The notes below the pieces were generated by a model that did not search any database, had not been told where the DNA came from, and was given only the letters and a program-made list of their open reading frames with translations. This document shows positions 45,616 to 55,863 of a stretch of DNA of 64,000 nucleotides, piece by piece (the first letter of the stretch is position 1; each line of letters opens with the position of its first letter). Source of the stretch: an uncultured Gemmatimonadales bacterium (GTDB lineage: Bacteria; Gemmatimonadota; Gemmatimonadetes; Gemmatimonadales; GWC2-71-9); NCBI GenBank assembly GCA_947259405.1, contig CAMYLY010000005.1, forward strand, positions 1 through 64,000. Direction: 5' to 3'. The position numbers were made by a program, and so were the translations under genes.

Positions 45616-46116
45616 CTATCCTGCGCGCAATGGCGGCACATTGAGGAGCCAAAACCCAGCGATCTCCTCGAATCGGTTCAATTCAACCATGAGGTTGTCG
45701 GCCACCTGAACGCGCTCCTTACTGGCAAGCTCGCCAATCCGAAGGTGGACGAGCGAGCCGTCCGGCGTGCGGCGCGAATCGATGGGCACGTCGATTTCGA
45801 GCACCGCGATGCCCGGCTGCGACGGGCGAGCCGGGACCGTGATGTAGCCCTCTCGGTTAGGGGGCGGCGCCTCCAGCCCCTCCACGATCGTCGTGGTCGG
45901 CCAGACCACGACTTCCAGACCCTGGAACGCCCCGAGCTGCATGTCGAGCGTGATGACGGCGCCGCGACTGTCCTCTAACTCGACCGAGCCGGTATAGCCT
46001 CGCGTCCCAAGCTCCTCCTCGACCTTGCCGGAGAGGATTTCGGTGTTCTCATCCCACACATACCGCAGCGAGGGGAGATCACCCGCCAGTTCTTCGATGC
46101 GTCCGCCGAATCGCAT
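45616..46116 (-). CDS. Hypothetical protein
   Basis: 166 residues from ATG 46116. Not recognised. Composed of alternating strands and short loops (YTGSVELEDSRGAVITLDMQLGAF, GIAVLEIDVPIDSR, DNLMVELNRFEEIAGFWLLNV), without signal peptide, transmembrane helix or cysteines. It starts 2 nt past the aminotransferase stop and ends 2 nt before the methyltransferase start, so it is a true member of the operon. Confidence 0.68.
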   Translation of the reverse strand: MRFGGRIEELAGDLPSLRYVWDENTEILSGKVEEELGTRGYTGSVELEDSRGAVITLDMQLGAFQGLEVVVWPTTTIVEGLEAPPPNREGYITVPARPSQPGIAVLEIDVPIDSRRTPDGSLVHLRIGELASKERVQVADNLMVELNRFEEIAGFWLLNVPPLRAG

Positions 46117-46118
46117 CG

Positions 46119-47348
46119 TCAGACGTCCGTGCTCTCGAGCACGCGCGCGAAGTCCCCGATACGCACTAAGGCCTCTTCCAGCGCCTTTTCCGACGCGGCA
46201 TAGGACAGCCGCACCCACCGGTGATCCCCAAAAGCTTCTCCAGGCACAAGAGCAACGCCCTTCTCCTGCAGCAACCGTCCACAGAATTTCATGGCTCCGT
46301 CCATCCCCGGTCGGAAGAACCCGTCCACCCGGAAGAAGAAATAGAAGGCGCCGAGCGGTTCCACGAATTCGACCCCCGCGAGGTGCTCGCGGAAGTACTC
46401 GACCACCATGTCACGTCGATGTCGGAACGCGTCGACCATGCGGGCGACATCTTCCTCGACGCGTTCGTCGGACAGGGCGGCCGTCGCCGCCCATTGGGCT
46501 GGCTGCGATGCCCCGCTGGTCAGATGCGATTGCAGCCCCGCGATTGCCTTGGCCACCGGCGCCGGTGACATGGAGAGTCCGATGCGCCACCCTGTCATCG
46601 CGTACGTCTTACTCACACCATACACGAGAATCACGCGCTCCAAAAGCTCATCGGGGAGGTCGAGCACCGACGGTGCGGGACCCGATCCATAGTGGATCCG
46701 TCGATAGATCTCGTCAGCGATCACCCACACCCCATGGTCACGCGACCACTCGACGATGGCCTCGAGCTCAGCACGCGTGTATACCGCGCCGGTGGGGTTC
46801 ACTGGTGAGCAGAGAATGAGACCCCGCGTCAGCGAATCGCGGGCCGCTTCGAGTTCTTTGACGCCAACTTTGAGACTCCATTCGAGATCACCGGGAACGA
46901 GCTCGGGCTTGGCCCGTGTCAGGTGCACGATCTGCGCGTACGAGACCCAGGCCGGCGCCGGCACCAACACGCGGTCGTTTGGACCAAAGAGAACAAAACA
47001 CGCGTTGAAGATGCTCTGCTTGGCGCCGGTCGAGACGACGATGTGGTCCGCGTTCACCGCTCGCCCGCCCGACAGCAGTGCCAGATGCCGCGCGGCGGCC
47101 GCACGCAGATCCAGCAGACCGGCGTTCGGTGGATAGTGCGTATGCCCAGCCTGGATCGATTTGATCCCGGCCTCGGCAGGGATGCGAGGGGTATCGAAAT
47201 CTGGTTCGCCAGCCGAAAGATCGATGATGTCCTCACCGGCCGCCCGCCGCCGTTGCGCATCCTGACTGATGGCCATCGTGGCGGATGGCGTGAGGTTCTC
47301 GATATTCTTCGAAAGGCGAATGAGGGGAGTCGCCGCGTCTGCACTCAC
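46119..47348 (-). CDS. Aspartate/aromatic aminotransferase (PLP class I)
   Basis: 409 residues from GTG 47348 (GTGA overlap with upstream stop). Family features: DLSAGEPDFDTP, THYPPNAGLLDLR, STGAKQSIFNA, CSPVNPTGAVY, ADEIYRRIHY and the PLP lysine in GVSKTYAMTGWRIG. Fits AspC/AspB subgroup I-gamma. Transfers amino groups between aspartate and 2-oxoglutarate, or a related pair. The gene is second in the long operon that includes the nuclease set. Confidence 0.93.
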   Translation of the reverse strand: MSADAATPLIRLSKNIENLTPSATMAISQDAQRRRAAGEDIIDLSAGEPDFDTPRIPAEAGIKSIQAGHTHYPPNAGLLDLRAAAARHLALLSGGRAVNADHIVVSTGAKQSIFNACFVLFGPNDRVLVPAPAWVSYAQIVHLTRAKPELVPGDLEWSLKVGVKELEAARDSLTRGLILCSPVNPTGAVYTRAELEAIVEWSRDHGVWVIADEIYRRIHYGSGPAPSVLDLPDELLERVILVYGVSKTYAMTGWRIGLSMSPAPVAKAIAGLQSHLTSGASQPAQWAATAALSDERVEEDVARMVDAFRHRRDMVVEYFREHLAGVEFVEPLGAFYFFFRVDGFFRPGMDGAMKFCGRLLQEKGVALVPGEAFGDHRWVRLSYAASEKALEEALVRIGDFARVLESTDV

Positions 47349-48493
47349 CGAGCAATCACTCCGTAGCGTTTGAGGATCTCGACAGTTTCGGGAATCGGTA
47401 GTGCTTGGGCGCGCCCGCGGTGGCCGTCCACCGAGGTCGCCAGGAACAGTGAATTATAGATGGCCTCTTCGGTCGCCTCGATGACAGCCTGGAACAGGGG
47501 GCTCATGCGGCCGTTTGGCACCAGCGAACCCTCGGCATCCACGCGGCGCGTCGAAAACGCAATAACAAAGTCACCAGACCCGTTCGTCATCGCGCTGCCC
47601 GTGCGCGCCAAGCCCGCTAGCGCACGACGGCCCAGCCGCTCGAGATTGCGATGATCGACCGGCGCGTCGGTCGCGACGACGATCATGATACTGCCGTCGG
47701 CGATGTCGGCGTCTTCCGGTGGCGCGTCGCCTTGGACCCGCCCTTGGAGGTAGTACCGGCCAAGTTCCTGCCCAACCGGGGCGCCGGCCACCGTCAGGAC
47801 TCCACCGAAGTTCGACTGCACGAGCACACCGACCGTCCAGCCGCCAAGATCGTCGGGCAGGGTGCGGCTCGACGTGCCGATGCCGCCCTTCCATCCAAAT
47901 GCCCGCGTCCCGCGACCTGCTCCAACACTTCCCTGCTCCACCGGGCCGCCGTGCGCCGACCGGATCGCCTCGAGGACGTCGGCTTCCGTCACCGGGCGGA
48001 GTCGAATGTGGTTCAGGGTTCCGTCGTTGGTTTCACCCACCACCGGGTTGGCTGAACGCACGTTTTCGTTCCCAGGAAGTGTCAGCAGGTACGTGAGTAC
48101 GGCATCCGCGACCCGGGGCACGCAGAGCGTGCAAGTCAACACAATCGGCGACTCGAGTTCTCCCAATTCCTGAACCTGTGTCGAACCGGCGAGTTTGCCG
48201 AACGCGTTCCCAACCACGACAGCCGCCACCACTTTCTCCCGAAACACATTCCCGCCGTGTGGGAGGATCGCGGTCACACCCGTGTTGATGCTGTCGCCGG
48301 CGACGATCGTGACCTGACCAACCATCACACCGGCCACATCCGTAATTGCATTCAGCGGACCAGCGGGAAGAAGCCCAACCCGCACGCCTAACTCACGCGG
48401 ACTCAATCGCTCCTGTGCGGCTCCGGTCGTCGTGACGCCAAGCGCAATGAGCCAGAGCGTGCCCAGGTATCGCACGGGGGCGGGCATCGTCAT
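47345..48493 (-). CDS. Exported P1-family (DmpA-like) aminopeptidase
   Basis: 382 residues from ATG 48493; the frame extends to 48790 but the ATG gives a signal peptide (TLWLIALGVTTTGAAQ). The self-cleavage motif is WKGGIGTSSRTL (Gly-Thr-Ser), with GVMVGQVTI, GETNDGTLN and GSIMIVVATDAP as in DmpA/BapA. These N-terminal nucleophile hydrolases split their precursor before the serine or threonine to generate the active enzyme. First gene of the run; the region above it is the promoter area between divergent genes. Confidence 0.9.
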   Translation of the reverse strand: MTMPAPVRYLGTLWLIALGVTTTGAAQERLSPRELGVRVGLLPAGPLNAITDVAGVMVGQVTIVAGDSINTGVTAILPHGGNVFREKVVAAVVVGNAFGKLAGSTQVQELGELESPIVLTCTLCVPRVADAVLTYLLTLPGNENVRSANPVVGETNDGTLNHIRLRPVTEADVLEAIRSAHGGPVEQGSVGAGRGTRAFGWKGGIGTSSRTLPDDLGGWTVGVLVQSNFGGVLTVAGAPVGQELGRYYLQGRVQGDAPPEDADIADGSIMIVVATDAPVDHRNLERLGRRALAGLARTGSAMTNGSGDFVIAFSTRRVDAEGSLVPNGRMSPLFQAVIEATEEAIYNSLFLATSVDGHRGRAQALPIPETVEILKRYGVIAR

Positions 48494-48606
48494 GCAGCGA
48501 AGGTCTCTCGCCGCCGCTGGGGTGTCAACGTGCCAATTGCCTCGGCACCAGGCAGGCGCTAGCATTTCCACGCAGCCCCACAGCTTCTTTGACAAACGAG
48601 GTTCCA

Positions 48607-49938
48607 GTGCGTTGGCGTTTTGACCCCGGGTTCGATGCGGCCACCCGGGCGGCATTCGATGCCCGTAAGCCGCTCGTGTACGTCTGCCCCCCCGCGGTGT
48701 GGATGGTGGAACCGCTCTTCGAGCGGTTGGAACGGGCGGGTGGCGGTGAGCGCCGAACCGTCGCCGTCGTCCCCGAGGGAGATCTCGCACAGGAACTGGC
48801 CCTGCACAGTAATGCGGCGCGTCATGTGCGTCGCGAAGGCCAGCACGGCCCCGGCGTCATCGCGGCCAGCGGTTTGGCGCGTGACACCGTTGCACTCCGC
48901 CGCGATGACGCGGCGACGCTCATCGCGACACCGCCGGACGCGCTCGCCCTGCTCCAGCGGTCTGCGTTCAAGGCCGAACAGGTCGCCCACACCGTGCTTC
49001 TCTGGCCGGAACGGTTTGCCGACGCCGAACGCGAGGCCACGGCACTGCTATTCAGCGACACGAATGCGGCCCAGCGGATTGTAGTAACCGAGGATCCCAC
49101 GGGGGTCACGGACCTCATCGAACGTTATGCGCGCCGGGCGCCGACGATGCACCCGATTCCCTGGCCGGCTACCCCCCTGGATGGTGTCCGCTTCGCCATC
49201 TCGACGGCCACACGACTTCCCACTGCCGTCGTCGGCGCACTAGGTTCACTGGCGCCCAGGACAGCCCTCCTTTGGGATCCGTATCCGATGCCCCGCGCCC
49301 GATGGATCCAGTTCGATACCGACCCAACGGTCCGGCTCGTCACGGATCAAGCGCCGCCGACGGCTGCGGACGCGATCATCGCGACCGACCTGCCCTCCCC
49401 AGATCTCCTGCGTGCCTTCCAGGAGCACACCTCACGCGTCGTGCTCCTCATCCGGCCCTGCCAAGAGGCCGCGCTTGCCCGTCTCGCGTCACCCAATCGA
49501 CTGCTTTCGGTCACCCGTGAGACCGATCGAGCCCACCACCGGGCGTCGGCGCTCCGATCAGAGCTGCGCCAAGTTCTCGCGTCGACGGACCTGAGCGGCG
49601 AGCTGCTCCAGCTCGCGCCCCTGTTCGACGAACACGATCCCGCGACCGTCGCCGCGGCCCTGCTCCGCTCGAGTGGCGGATCAGCAATCGCCGTTCATCC
49701 GAGCTGGGTGCGCATCAAACTCGACGTCGGCAAACGCGATCGGATCAAGCCGGGGGATGTCGTTGGGGCGCTGATCAATGCGGCCGGCATCCCTAAGGAT
49801 CACGTCGGCCGGGTGGAGCTGCACGAGGTCTGGTCAATTGTGGAGGTTCGAGTGGAATCCGCCGACGTGGCGCTGCGTGGCTTGAAAGTCGTCGCCCTTC
49901 GCGGTCGGACCGTGACGCCCCGCGTCGAGGCCAAATGA
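48607..49938 (+). CDS. DEAD-box-derived protein without helicase motifs, with DbpA RNA-binding domain
   Basis: 443 residues from GTG 48607, with GAGG about 5 nt upstream; a TTG at 48589 has no such site. The C-terminal 75 residues (VRIKLDVGKRDRIKPGDVVGALINAAGIPKDHVGRVELHEVWSIVEV) match the DbpA/DeaD RNA-binding domain. The first 170 residues follow the DEAD-box layout: a motif I position (YVCPPAVW, about 25-32), a motif Ia equivalent VVPEGDLAQELA (54-65), LIATPPDAL (105-113) in place of TPGRL, and VLLWPERF (130-137) where DEAD should be. All catalytic residues are lost. It is probably an RNA-binding protein, function unknown. Confidence 0.82.
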   Translation: MRWRFDPGFDAATRAAFDARKPLVYVCPPAVWMVEPLFERLERAGGGERRTVAVVPEGDLAQELALHSNAARHVRREGQHGPGVIAASGLARDTVALRRDDAATLIATPPDALALLQRSAFKAEQVAHTVLLWPERFADAEREATALLFSDTNAAQRIVVTEDPTGVTDLIERYARRAPTMHPIPWPATPLDGVRFAISTATRLPTAVVGALGSLAPRTALLWDPYPMPRARWIQFDTDPTVRLVTDQAPPTAADAIIATDLPSPDLLRAFQEHTSRVVLLIRPCQEAALARLASPNRLLSVTRETDRAHHRASALRSELRQVLASTDLSGELLQLAPLFDEHDPATVAAALLRSSGGSAIAVHPSWVRIKLDVGKRDRIKPGDVVGALINAAGIPKDHVGRVELHEVWSIVEVRVESADVALRGLKVVALRGRTVTPRVEAK

Positions 49939-49941
49939 CAA

Positions 49942-49975
49942 CGGGCGCGGCACCTGAATAGCGGTGCCGCGCCCG
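49942..49975. terminator. Bidirectional terminator hairpin
   Basis: 13-bp perfect inverted repeat (CGGGCGCGGCACC and its complement) with an 8-nt loop TGAATAGC between two convergent genes, 4 nt past the DEAD-box-derived gene's stop and 25 nt from the HU stop. There is no T-tract on either side, but the stem is very stable and could end both transcripts. Confidence 0.65.
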
Positions 49976-49999
49976 GGATCGACTGCGAGGAGCGATGAG

Positions 50000-50284
50000 C
50001 TATCCGTTCAACGCGTCCTTCAGTGCCTGCCCAGCCTTGAAGGTCGGCAGAGTGGCGGCCTTGATGTGGATCGTCGCCCCCGTTCGAGGATCACGCCCCT
50101 CCCGAGCCTTGCGCTGCTTGGCCTGGAACGTCCCGAAGCCCGTAATCTGCACGCGACTCCCCGCCTTCATTTCGCGCGCGATCAATCCTGAATCCCCAAA
50201 CAGCGCTTCGACGGCCCGCCCGGCGTCTGCCTTGGACAGGTTCACCTCTGCCGCCAATGCGTCGGTCAATTCGGTCTTGTTCAC
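50000..50284 (-). CDS. HU-family DNA-binding protein
   Basis: 94 residues. [29 protein letters not shown], the [29 protein letters not shown] arm and the terminal [15 protein letters not shown] are all HU. It packages the nucleoid by bending DNA. Length normal. Its promoter lies between it and tdk. Confidence 0.94.
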   Translation of the reverse strand: MNKTELTDALAAEVNLSKADAGRAVEALFGDSGLIAREMKAGSRVQITGFGTFQAKQRKAREGRDPRTGATIHIKAATLPTFKAGQALKDALNG

Positions 50285-50445
50285 CCGGCCCCCTTTACGT
50301 GATGAGTGAATCCCGGGACACCGCGTCGCCCCTGAGGGTTCGACCAGATATGTACCCCGTCCACCCTCCCCGACGCAAGCGGGTTGCCTACCCCGGATCC
50401 GGACGGTACCCTGAGGTTGCTTCGTCCCAACCAGCGGTTCACGAC

Positions 50446-51051
50446 ATGGTACACAGCGCGCGTCCGGGATGGATCGAGGTCATCACGGGCGTCATGTTCA
50501 GTGGGAAGAGCGAAGAGCTCATCCGTCGCGTCCGACGCGCGATCATCGCCCGACGGCGCACCCAGGTCTTCAAGTCCCATCTCGACGATCGATATACGGG
50601 TGTCTACTCCGTCACCACCCACGACGGCATCTCCGTTGAAGCCCACCCTGTCGATTCCGCCACGCAGGTCATGCGCGACGTCGATCCCACCACCCAGGTC
50701 ATCGCCGTCGATGAGGCCCAGTTTCTTGATGAGGGAATCATCGAGGTGGCCAACACCCTCGCCAACCGCGGGCTGCGGGTGATCGTCGCGGGGACCGACA
50801 TGGACTTCCGAGGTGAACCATTCGGGGCCATCCCGTCGCTCATGGCCATCGCGGAATTAGTCGACAAGCTGCACGCGATCTGCGTACGCTGCGGCGACGC
50901 GGCCTGCCGCAACCAACGGCTGATCGACGGCGCGCCAGCCCCCTATAACTCGCCCACCATTATGGTAGGAGGATCCGAGTCGTACGAAGCACGCTGCCGG
51001 CACTGCCACGAGGTGCCCCTGGTCGACGAGTTCCAGGGCAAGCTGCTCTAG
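50446..51051 (+). CDS. tdk: Thymidine kinase
   Basis: 201 residues from ATG 50446; a start at 50350 gives a longer but unusual N-terminus. Walker A is [14 protein letters not shown], lasso and B motif [11 protein letters not shown], then [15 protein letters not shown] and zinc ligands [10 protein letters not shown]...CRHCHE. Type II TK of the cellular family, phosphorylating thymidine in the salvage path. Located 5 nt from the next gene, coaE. Confidence 0.95.
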   Translation: MVHSARPGWIEVITGVMFSGKSEELIRRVRRAIIARRRTQVFKSHLDDRYTGVYSVTTHDGISVEAHPVDSATQVMRDVDPTTQVIAVDEAQFLDEGIIEVANTLANRGLRVIVAGTDMDFRGEPFGAIPSLMAIAELVDKLHAICVRCGDAACRNQRLIDGAPAPYNSPTIMVGGSESYEARCRHCHEVPLVDEFQGKLL

Positions 51052-51056
51052 GCGCC

Positions 51057-51674
51057 GTGCTATCCGTGGCGCTGACCGGGAACGTCGCGGCTGGCAAGTC
51101 GACGGTGCTCCGACTGTTCGCCGAGTGGGGAGCCACCGTGATCGATGCCGACCGACTGGTGCGCGAAGTGCAGGCCCCGGGGTCGCCGGTGCTCCGCGCG
51201 ATTGCGGATGCGTTTGGCGAGGACGTGCTCCTCGAGAACGGTGAACTCAACCGGGCCCGGCTGCGAGGCATCATCGTTCGTGATCCCGAAGCCCGCATGG
51301 CCCTCAACGCCATCGTACACCCGGCGGTCCAGCGGCGACGCGCCGAGCGGGTCGCGGAGGCAGCGGCGCGCGGTGACCGGGTGGTCGTCAACGATATTCC
51401 GTTGCTGTTCGAAGTCTTGGAACCCGACGCTTTCGACCTCGTGGTCCTCGTTGACGCATCAGAAGGCACGCGGCTGCAACGCCTGCGAGCCCTCCGTGGG
51501 TTAGCCGACGACGAAGCCCGACAGCTGATGGCCGCGCAGCTTCCGTCAGCCGAGAAACGCGACCGAAGTGACTTCGTGATCGACAACGATGGCTCACGGG
51601 CCGATTTAGAGCGAGCCGCGAGGGCCGTGTGGAACACCATCCTAGCCCGGGCGACCCGCAACAGTCCGCAGTGA
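51057..51674 (+). CDS. coaE: Dephospho-CoA kinase
   Basis: 205 residues from GTG 51057. P-loop LTGNVAAGKSTV, then DADRLVREV, HPAVQRR, NDIPLLFE and the C-terminal FVIDNDGS, all in CoaE order. It adds the 3-prime phosphate of coenzyme A. Likely cotranscribed with tdk. Confidence 0.94.
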   Translation: MLSVALTGNVAAGKSTVLRLFAEWGATVIDADRLVREVQAPGSPVLRAIADAFGEDVLLENGELNRARLRGIIVRDPEARMALNAIVHPAVQRRRAERVAEAAARGDRVVVNDIPLLFEVLEPDAFDLVVLVDASEGTRLQRLRALRGLADDEARQLMAAQLPSAEKRDRSDFVIDNDGSRADLERAARAVWNTILARATRNSPQ

Positions 51675-51705
51675 CTCGGCCCCCGAGAAGGGCCGCGAAG
51701 CCTGG

Positions 51706-51734
51706 TTGACACTGCCGGGGCGCCCACGTAACCT
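51706..51734 (+). promoter_or_regulatory. Predicted gcvH promoter
   Basis: Consensus -35 TTGACA at 51706-51711 followed after 17 bp by TAACCT (51729-51734; T, A and T match the -10 box). The initiation site would lie about 30 nt upstream of the gcvH ATG at 51774. Confidence 0.55.
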
Positions 51735-51773
51735 ACGCCTCGCCAATCCACTTACTCGGGGAAAACAGCCAGA

Positions 51774-52163
51774 ATGTCGGACGTTCCTGGGGATCTGCAC
51801 TACTCGGAAGAGCACGAATACGTGAAGCCGGGCGACGACGTGGGCATTGTCGTCGTCGGGATCACGGACTACGCACAGGGTGAGTTGGGAGACGTCGTGT
51901 ATGTCGAGCTCCCGCAGGTGGGAAGCAAGCTGGACCGCATGGACGTGTTCGGCACGATCGAAGCGGTCAAAGCCGTTTCGGAACTTTTCATGCCGGTGAG
52001 TGGCGAGGTACTGGAAATCAACGATGCCCTAGAGGGGGATCCGGCGCTGGTGAATCGCGATCCGTACGGCGACGGGTGGATGATCAAGGTGCAGTTGCGG
52101 AACCCAGGGGAGGTCGGCGAGCTCCTCACCGCAACTGACTATCAGACGCACGTCGGGGAGTAG
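51774..52163 (+). CDS. gcvH: Glycine cleavage system H protein
   Basis: 129 residues. The lipoyl site is GTIEAVKAVSELFMPVSGEV with the modified lysine at K66, and the HYSEEHEYV and VELPQVG blocks are typical. GcvH shuttles aminomethyl groups between P, T and L proteins via its lipoyl arm. gcvT and lpd are not in the window, but gcvP and a lipoate ligase follow. Confidence 0.95.
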   Translation: MSDVPGDLHYSEEHEYVKPGDDVGIVVVGITDYAQGELGDVVYVELPQVGSKLDRMDVFGTIEAVKAVSELFMPVSGEVLEINDALEGDPALVNRDPYGDGWMIKVQLRNPGEVGELLTATDYQTHVGE

Positions 52164-52200
52164 TACCCGAGGCGTCGCACACGAACGATGACGACCGATA

Positions 52201-52225
52201 CGCCCTGGGATCCCCCGGGGCGTTT
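52201..52225 (+). terminator. Hairpin between gcvH and gcvP
   Basis: CGCCCTGGG can pair with CCCGGGGCG (one G-T pair) across a short loop ATCC, followed by TTT. It may partly terminate or attenuate transcription, which would lower gcvP relative to gcvH. The stem is short and the T-run very short. Confidence 0.35.
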
Positions 52226-52246
52226 GAGTACTAGGTAGAATTGAGC

Positions 52247-55096
52247 ATGCCACAGTTTGCCTCACGCCATCTCGGCCCTCGCCCCCATGACGTCGCGGCC
52301 ATGTTGGAGACGATCGGGTACTCCGACTTGGACGCCCTCATCGACGCCGCCGTCCCAACCGATATTCGCACGCCACAGTCCCTCGACCTACCGCCCGCCA
52401 GGAGCGAGCCAGAGGTGTTGCGTGATTTGCGGACGCTCGCTGGGAAGAACAAGGTCTTTCGCTCGTACATTGGCATGGGTTACGCCGATTGCATCGTGCC
52501 ACCAGTGATTCTGCGAAATATCTTCGAGAATCCGGGATGGTACACGGCCTACACCCCGTACCAAGCAGAGATCGCGCAAGGCCGGCTGGAAGCTCTGCTC
52601 AACTTCCAAACCGCTGTTTCCGACCTGACGGCGCTCGAGGTGTCCAACGCCTCCCTTCTGGATGAGGGCACGGCCGCCGCCGAGGCTATGGCCATGGCGT
52701 TTGCACGCAAGAAGTCGCCGGCCAGGGCAGTGTTTCTGGTGGACCAGGGGTGTCATCCTCAAACGATTGGGGTGGTCGAAACGCGTGCACAGGCGCGCGG
52801 CATTGCGGTTGAGGTCGGTGACGCGTTCGCGATGACGTTCGGAGACGACATCATTGGCGTGCTGCTCCAGTACCCGGCGAGTGATGGACGGGTCGTCGAC
52901 CTGAGCGCGGTAGCCGAGCAGGCCCACGCTGCGGGTGCACTCGTCATTGCGGCGTGCGACCTGCTGAGCCTGGCCTTGATCAAGCCGCCAGGCGAGTGGG
53001 GGGCCGATGTGGCGGTCGGGAACTCGCAGCGCTTTGGCGTGCCCCTCGGGTTTGGCGGTCCGCACGCTGCCTTCTTCGCCACTCACGATAAGTACAAACG
53101 GGTGCTTCCCGGCCGGGTCATCGGCGTCACCAAGGATCGGGCGGGACGACGCGCGTACCGCATGGCTCTGCAGACCCGCGAGCAACATATCCGGCGCGAA
53201 AAGGCGACCAGCAACGTGTGCACCGCCCAGGTTCTGCTCGCCGTGATGGCGGGCGCGTACGCCGTGTACCACGGTCCGGACGGTATCCGCGCCATCGCTG
53301 CCCAGGTCCATCAACGCGCAGCCAACCTGGCGCGGGCGCTACGCAACCTTGGCTTCGCCTTGGTGCATGACGCGTATTTCGATACCCTCGCTGTCGACGT
53401 CGGGGACCGAGCCAAGCGTATCCATGACGCCGCCACCGCACGGGGCATCAGTCTCCGCCCCCTGTCGGACTCGCAAATCGGCATCACGGTGGACGAGACA
53501 ACGTCGCCAGCGGATCTCGCGGATCTGATCGCGGTGTTCGGTGGCGGACCGGACGCGCTGGGCGACGACGACGGTTCAGCCATCCCCAGCAAGTTGGCCC
53601 GCACGAGCGCGTATCTCACCCATGAGGTGTTCAACAGGCACCACTCCGAAACGGAGATGCTGCGGTATCTCAAGCGCCTCGAGAACCGCGATCTCTCGCT
53701 CGCGCATGCCATGATTCCCCTCGGGTCATGCACGATGAAGCTGAATGCGACGACCCAGATGGCGGCGGTGAGTTGGCCGGAGTTCGCCGGCATCCACCCC
53801 TTCGCACCACGCGATCAGTCAGCTGGGTACCAAGAAATGTTTCAGCAGCTCGAGACGCAGCTGGCGGAGATCACGGGCTTCGCGGGAGTCTCCCTGCAAC
53901 CCAACGCTGGATCCCAAGGAGAGTTTTCAGGCCTCCTCGTGATCAAGGCATATCACGCAGCGCGTGGCGAAGGCCACCGCAACGTGTGCTTGATTCCCAA
54001 GAGCGCGCACGGCACTAATCCGGCGAGCGCAGTGATGGCCGGGTTGAAGGTCGTTCCCGTGGCCACCGATGAGGCGGGAAACGTCGACATGGACGACGTC
54101 GCAGCCAAGATCGAGCGACACGGCCAGAATCTGGCGGCGCTCATGATCACGTATCCGTCCACGCACGGCGTCTTCGAGGCAACGATCACGGAGATCTGCA
54201 TGGCAATCCATGAAGCCGGCGGCCAGGTATACATGGACGGTGCCAACCTCAATGCGCTCGTCGGGATCGCGCGCCCAGGCGAGATCGGCGCCGATGTCTG
54301 TCATTTGAACCTGCACAAGACGTTTTGCATCCCGCACGGCGGGGGCGGACCAGGCATGGGACCGATCGCGGTCGCGGCTCACCTGGTTCCCTATCTGCCG
54401 GACCATCCGGTGGTTCCGCTCAATGTCCCTGCCTCCTGTGGGACGGTCTCGGCGGCGCCGTGGGGCAGCCCGTCCATCCTGCCGATTTCGTGGGCCTACA
54501 TCGCGATGATGGGACCCGACGGGCTGACGGAGGCAACCAAGGTCGCGGTGCTCAATGCCAATTACATCGCCAAGCGACTGGCAGGGCACTACGATCTCCT
54601 CTATGCCGGACAAAACGGACTGATCGCGCACGAATGCATCATCGACACGCGACCGTTCAAGCAGGCGGTGGGAATCGATGTGGAAGACATCGCCAAGCGG
54701 CTGATGGATTATGGATTCCACGCCCCGACCATCTCGTTTCCCGTCCCCGGGACGATGATGATCGAACCCACGGAGAGCGAGTCGAAGGAGGAGCTCGATC
54801 GCTTTTGTGACGCGATGATCGCGATCCGCGAAGAGATCCGTGAGGTGGAACAGGGCACCGCCGACAGAGAGCGCAACCTGCTCACCATGTCTCCGCATAC
54901 GCTTCAGGACGTAATCGCCGACGTGTGGGATCGTCCCTATTCGCGCGAACGTGCAGCGTTTCCCGCGCAAGACACGCGTGAGGGCAAACTGTGGCCCGCG
55001 GTTGGCCGAGTGGATGCTGCGTACGGGGATCGCCATCTCGTCTGCACCTGCCCTCCCATGGAGGAGTACGAGAACGAATTACAACCGGTGGGATGA
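52247..55096 (+). CDS. gcvP: Glycine dehydrogenase (P protein)
   Basis: 949 residues from ATG 52247 (TTG 52241 two codons before is a less usual option). Single-chain P protein, with both halves present: N-terminal region [14 protein letters not shown] and [30 protein letters not shown]-terminal [14 protein letters not shown] and the PLP-binding lysine K691 in [18 protein letters not shown]. It decarboxylates glycine and transfers the aminomethyl group to GcvH. Its stop overlaps the start of a lipoate ligase (ATGA, 55093-55096). Confidence 0.96.
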   Translation: MPQFASRHLGPRPHDVAAMLETIGYSDLDALIDAAVPTDIRTPQSLDLPPARSEPEVLRDLRTLAGKNKVFRSYIGMGYADCIVPPVILRNIFENPGWYTAYTPYQAEIAQGRLEALLNFQTAVSDLTALEVSNASLLDEGTAAAEAMAMAFARKKSPARAVFLVDQGCHPQTIGVVETRAQARGIAVEVGDAFAMTFGDDIIGVLLQYPASDGRVVDLSAVAEQAHAAGALVIAACDLLSLALIKPPGEWGADVAVGNSQRFGVPLGFGGPHAAFFATHDKYKRVLPGRVIGVTKDRAGRRAYRMALQTREQHIRREKATSNVCTAQVLLAVMAGAYAVYHGPDGIRAIAAQVHQRAANLARALRNLGFALVHDAYFDTLAVDVGDRAKRIHDAATARGISLRPLSDSQIGITVDETTSPADLADLIAVFGGGPDALGDDDGSAIPSKLARTSAYLTHEVFNRHHSETEMLRYLKRLENRDLSLAHAMIPLGSCTMKLNATTQMAAVSWPEFAGIHPFAPRDQSAGYQEMFQQLETQLAEITGFAGVSLQPNAGSQGEFSGLLVIKAYHAARGEGHRNVCLIPKSAHGTNPASAVMAGLKVVPVATDEAGNVDMDDVAAKIERHGQNLAALMITYPSTHGVFEATITEICMAIHEAGGQVYMDGANLNALVGIARPGEIGADVCHLNLHKTFCIPHGGGGPGMGPIAVAAHLVPYLPDHPVVPLNVPASCGTVSAAPWGSPSILPISWAYIAMMGPDGLTEATKVAVLNANYIAKRLAGHYDLLYAGQNGLIAHECIIDTRPFKQAVGIDVEDIAKRLMDYGFHAPTISFPVPGTMMIEPTESESKEELDRFCDAMIAIREEIREVEQGTADRERNLLTMSPHTLQDVIADVWDRPYSRERAAFPAQDTREGKLWPAVGRVDAAYGDRHLVCTCPPMEEYENELQPVG

Positions 55097-55863
55097 ACGA
55101 GCCGACATCGCTCGGGTCTACGAGTTGGGAGTACGCGATTGAACGCGCCGCACGATCCGGGGCGGAGAACATGGCGACCGACACTTGGCTCCTGCAGCAC
55201 ACAGAACCTGGCGTCGGTCGTTTACGTCTCTACCGCTGGAATCCGCCGTGTCTCTCGCTTGGCAGGAACGAGCCTGCGCTCCGCCGGTACGGTCGCGAGG
55301 CCGTGCGGACCCGCGGGTTGCCAGTGGTGCGCCGGCCCACCGGAGGCCGCGCCGTTTGGCACGAATCCGAGCTTACCTATGCCATCGCGGCCTCCGCCGA
55401 TTTGTTCGGAACCCTTGCAGATACATACATTTGCATCCACCAGGTCCTCGCACGCGCGCTCCGCGACTGTGGTGCTGCGGTTGAGCTCGCCGTCCATCGG
55501 CCAGTGCAGCCCCTGGGCAGCGGTCCCTGCTTCGCCGCTCCGGTCGGCGGAGAGATCATCGGTGCGGACGGAAAGGTGGTCGGCAGTGCGCAGGTGCGGG
55601 AGGGATCCACATTTCTCCAGCACGGGTCAGTGCTGCTTGGGAACCGCCAAGAGGTAGTGTCGGAATTGATCGGCGATAACGCCATTCGCGCGGTAGCCGC
55701 GAACGAACTCGTCGATCGTCAAATCGCATTCGAGGAGTTGGCCGAGGCCATCGTAGCCAACGCCCGTGACACATGGGGGGGATCGTGGACAGAACGAGCT
55801 TTCCGTACGCCGAAGGACCTCGTCGAGCATTTCCAGGACGACGACTGGACCTGGCGCCGTTGA
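55093..55863 (+). CDS. Lipoate-protein ligase family (BPL/LplA/LipM)
   Basis: 256 residues from ATG 55093. Conserved pieces: [34 protein letters not shown] (the RRxTGGGxVxHxxxxxY pattern), [20 protein letters not shown] with the catalytic or binding Lys, and FLQHGSVLL. The family attaches lipoate or octanoate to E2 and H domains. Coupling to gcvP strongly suggests GcvH is its target. I cannot tell ligase from octanoyltransferase. Confidence 0.85.
   Translation: MNEPTSLGSTSWEYAIERAARSGAENMATDTWLLQHTEPGVGRLRLYRWNPPCLSLGRNEPALRRYGREAVRTRGLPVVRRPTGGRAVWHESELTYAIAASADLFGTLADTYICIHQVLARALRDCGAAVELAVHRPVQPLGSGPCFAAPVGGEIIGADGKVVGSAQVREGSTFLQHGSVLLGNRQEVVSELIGDNAIRAVAANELVDRQIAFEELAEAIVANARDTWGGSWTERAFRTPKDLVEHFQDDDWTWRR

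Noticed and set aside
53927-55036. 369-codon minus-strand open frame opposite gcvP
   Set aside because: Antisense shadow with no domain; gcvP on the plus strand explains the region.
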